DNA of 6,981 nt. It comes from DATKSS01 sp049582065. Lineage in GTDB: Bacteria > Chloroflexota > Dormibacteria > Dormibacterales > Dormibacteraceae. Of the stretch, positions 5,858-6,981 are shown piece after piece (position 1 is the stretch's first letter; each line of letters opens with the position of its first letter). The position numbers were made by a program, and so were the translations under genes. Under the pieces are notes generated by a model. That model saw nothing but the letters and a program-made list of their open reading frames with translations, did no database searches and had not been told where the DNA came from. Location: positions 1 to 6,981 of the forward strand of contig JBAUTF010000081.1 of assembly GCA_049582065.1 (NCBI GenBank). Reading direction: 5' to 3'.

Positions 5858-6981
5858 GTGGCATCCAGCCCCGAGCCCGCCGCTCCCCTACAGCTGCGAC
5901 CGGACGCTGCCTTCATCGCCCAGCTCGTCGATCGAGCCGGCGACTCGTTCAAGAGCTGCTACCAGTGTGGGACCTGCTCGGTGGTCTGCCCCTTCGCATT
6001 CCAGGGCACTCAGCTGCCGCGCAAGGAGATGCTGCTGGCCCAGTGGGGTCTCAAGGAGGAGCTCTTCGCCAGCCCCAACCTCTGGACCTGCACGACCTGC
6101 GGCAACTGCGCGCGGTTGTGCCCACGCGAGGTGGACATCCCGGGCACCATCCGGGCTGCCCGCGAGCTCTACGTCCTGGAGCAGAGCATCTCGCCCGAGC
6201 TGGCCACCGCATTCGAGAACACCAGCCGGCACGGCAACCCGCTCGGCATGCCCGCGCGCAAGCGGGCCGACTGGACGGCGGAGGCAGGCGTCGACGTCCC
6301 GATCATCGCCAAACTCGGCCGGCCGGTCGACGTCCTGCTCTTCACCGAGTGCTACTGGTCATACCACCCACGGGGCATTCAAGCAGCGCAAGCCATGGCG
6401 CGAACGCTGAACAAGCTGGGGGTCGATTTCGCCATCCTTGGGACCGAGGAGCGCTGCGTCGCCGATTCCCAGCGCCTGGCCGGCGAGGTGGGGATATTCG
6501 AGGAAGCAGCGGAGCACAACATCGGCGTGCTGGGCAAGTACGAGTTCAAGCAGCTGATCACTCCCGACCCGCACGCTTTCAACGCCTTCCGCAACCTCTA
6601 CCCGAAGTACGGGGGGAGCTGGGACGTTCTGCACTACACCCAGTTCCTGGCCTCACGCATAGCCGAGATGGAGCTGAAGCCCATTCCCGAACGTACCGTG
6701 ACCTTTCACGACCCGTGCTACCTAGGGCGCCACAACGGTGAATTCGAAGCTCCTCGCCGGCTGCTGGAGGCGATCCCGGGAGTGCGGCTGACGGAGATGG
6801 CCCACTGCCGGGAGAACGGCTACTGCTGCGGTGGCGGCGGCGGCGGCATGTGGAACAGCGGCTTTGTCAAAGAGCACGTCGACCAGCGCCTCTCGGAGGT
6901 CCGGGTCCGCGAGGCTGTGGGCACAGGCGCAGAGATGCTCGCCGTCTGCTGTCCCTTTGAGGTATCCCTCTTCGAGGATGC
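5858..6981 (+). CDS. HdrC-HdrB (HdrD-like) fusion iron-sulfur protein, partial at 3' end
   Basis: This is probably the third module of the Qmo system, passing electrons between QmoAB and a further carrier. It reads in one unbroken frame from GTG at 5858 to the right edge (374 codons plus two bases), with no stop. Residues 34-44 and 78-88 hold two CxxCxxCxxxC [4Fe-4S] motifs as in HdrC. Two CCG-type regions, as in HdrB and HdrD, follow. The first keeps Cys165 and Cys200 but has Val201 where the paired Cys should be, and DPHA (237-240) where CPHC is expected. The second has HDPCYLGRHNG (Cys287) and CCGGGGGGMW (Cys323/324), then CCPFE (364-368) where CPFC is usual. No membrane segment is visible. 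The family normally ends shortly after this last motif, so probably only a few dozen residues are missing. Alternatives are a DsrK/TmcB-like or GlpC-like paralogue; the position directly after qmoB argues for a role in place of QmoC. Confidence 0.85.
   Translation, partial: MASSPEPAAPLQLRPDAAFIAQLVDRAGDSFKSCYQCGTCSVVCPFAFQGTQLPRKEMLLAQWGLKEELFASPNLWTCTTCGNCARLCPREVDIPGTIRAARELYVLEQSISPELATAFENTSRHGNPLGMPARKRADWTAEAGVDVPIIAKLGRPVDVLLFTECYWSYHPRGIQAAQAMARTLNKLGVDFAILGTEERCVADSQRLAGEVGIFEEAAEHNIGVLGKYEFKQLITPDPHAFNAFRNLYPKYGGSWDVLHYTQFLASRIAEMELKPIPERTVTFHDPCYLGRHNGEFEAPRRLLEAIPGVRLTEMAHCRENGYCCGGGGGGMWNSGFVKEHVDQRLSEVRVREAVGTGAEMLAVCCPFEVSLFED

Larger units (their letters stand above)
67..6981 (+). 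other. Probable aprBA-qmoAB-hdrCB-like operon (3' end outside window)
   Basis: Five genes run in the same direction with gaps of 18, 6, 11 and 2 bases. None of the gaps has room for a promoter or a terminator, and no T-rich stem-loop is present between the genes. The products belong to one electron path: APS reductase (AprBA), its known partner QmoAB, and an Hdr-type third module. No promoter could be placed in the 66 bases before aprB, so transcription probably starts further upstream. The operon continues past the right edge. Confidence 0.8.

Noticed and set aside
3411..5864. An 817-codon open frame on the minus strand, opposite qmoB and the end of qmoA
   Set aside because: It is a shadow of strong G/C third-position bias: the plus strand carries clear QmoA and QmoB motifs throughout. 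The minus-strand translation is rich in His, Arg, Asp and Ala with no recognisable domain.
5965..6741. A 258-codon plus-strand frame within the fifth gene
   Set aside because: It is the wrong frame. The frame starting at 5858 shows two ferredoxin motifs and CCG motifs without a break to the window edge, whereas this frame gives Arg/Pro/Gly-rich sequence with no motif.
6830..6847. Short GGC run as a possible microsatellite or slippage site
   Set aside because: It encodes the glycine stretch of the conserved CCGGGGGGMW motif, so it is explained by protein constraint; the frame stays correct on both sides.

Overview
The window carries one compact, plus-strand gene cluster of dissimilatory sulfur metabolism: aprB, aprA, qmoA, qmoB and a fifth gene cut by the right edge. 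The fifth gene encodes a soluble protein that fuses an HdrC-like ferredoxin domain to an HdrB-like cysteine-rich (CCG) region. The DNA is strongly G+C rich with G/C-ending codons throughout, and gene-to-gene gaps are only 18, 6, 11 and 2 bases, which suggests a single operon. Nothing looks like a mobile element, RNA gene, CRISPR array or internal terminator, and no minus-strand gene is credible.

Layout: bases 1-66 hold the probable last codons of an upstream gene plus the aprB ribosome binding site. Bases 67-516 are aprB (the two-[4Fe-4S] ferredoxin subunit) and 535-2400 aprA (the FAD catalytic subunit) of adenylylsulfate (APS) reductase. Bases 2407-3699 (qmoA) and 3711-5855 (qmoB) encode the two HdrA-type flavin/iron-sulfur subunits of the Qmo electron-transfer complex; QmoB also has a C-terminal MvhD-type domain. 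From 5858 to the edge is the HdrC-HdrB fusion.

How they work together: AprBA interconverts APS and sulfite plus AMP. Its electrons pass through the AprB clusters to or from QmoAB, and from there to a third module. In classical Qmo that module is the membrane protein QmoC (an HdrC-like domain on a cytochrome b-type membrane domain). Gram-positive sulfate reducers are known to replace it with soluble HdrB and HdrC. Here the two appear as one polypeptide in the same position. Its first CCG motif has lost most of its cluster-binding cysteines and its second has one substitution. This is the most unusual feature of the window.

Organism: a high-G+C bacterium with sulfate/sulfite metabolism, perhaps from a lineage allied to Gram-positives or another uncultured phylum. 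The sequence alone does not fix the phylum, nor whether the pathway runs reductively or oxidatively, because sat, dsr and any qmoC or aprM lie outside the window.
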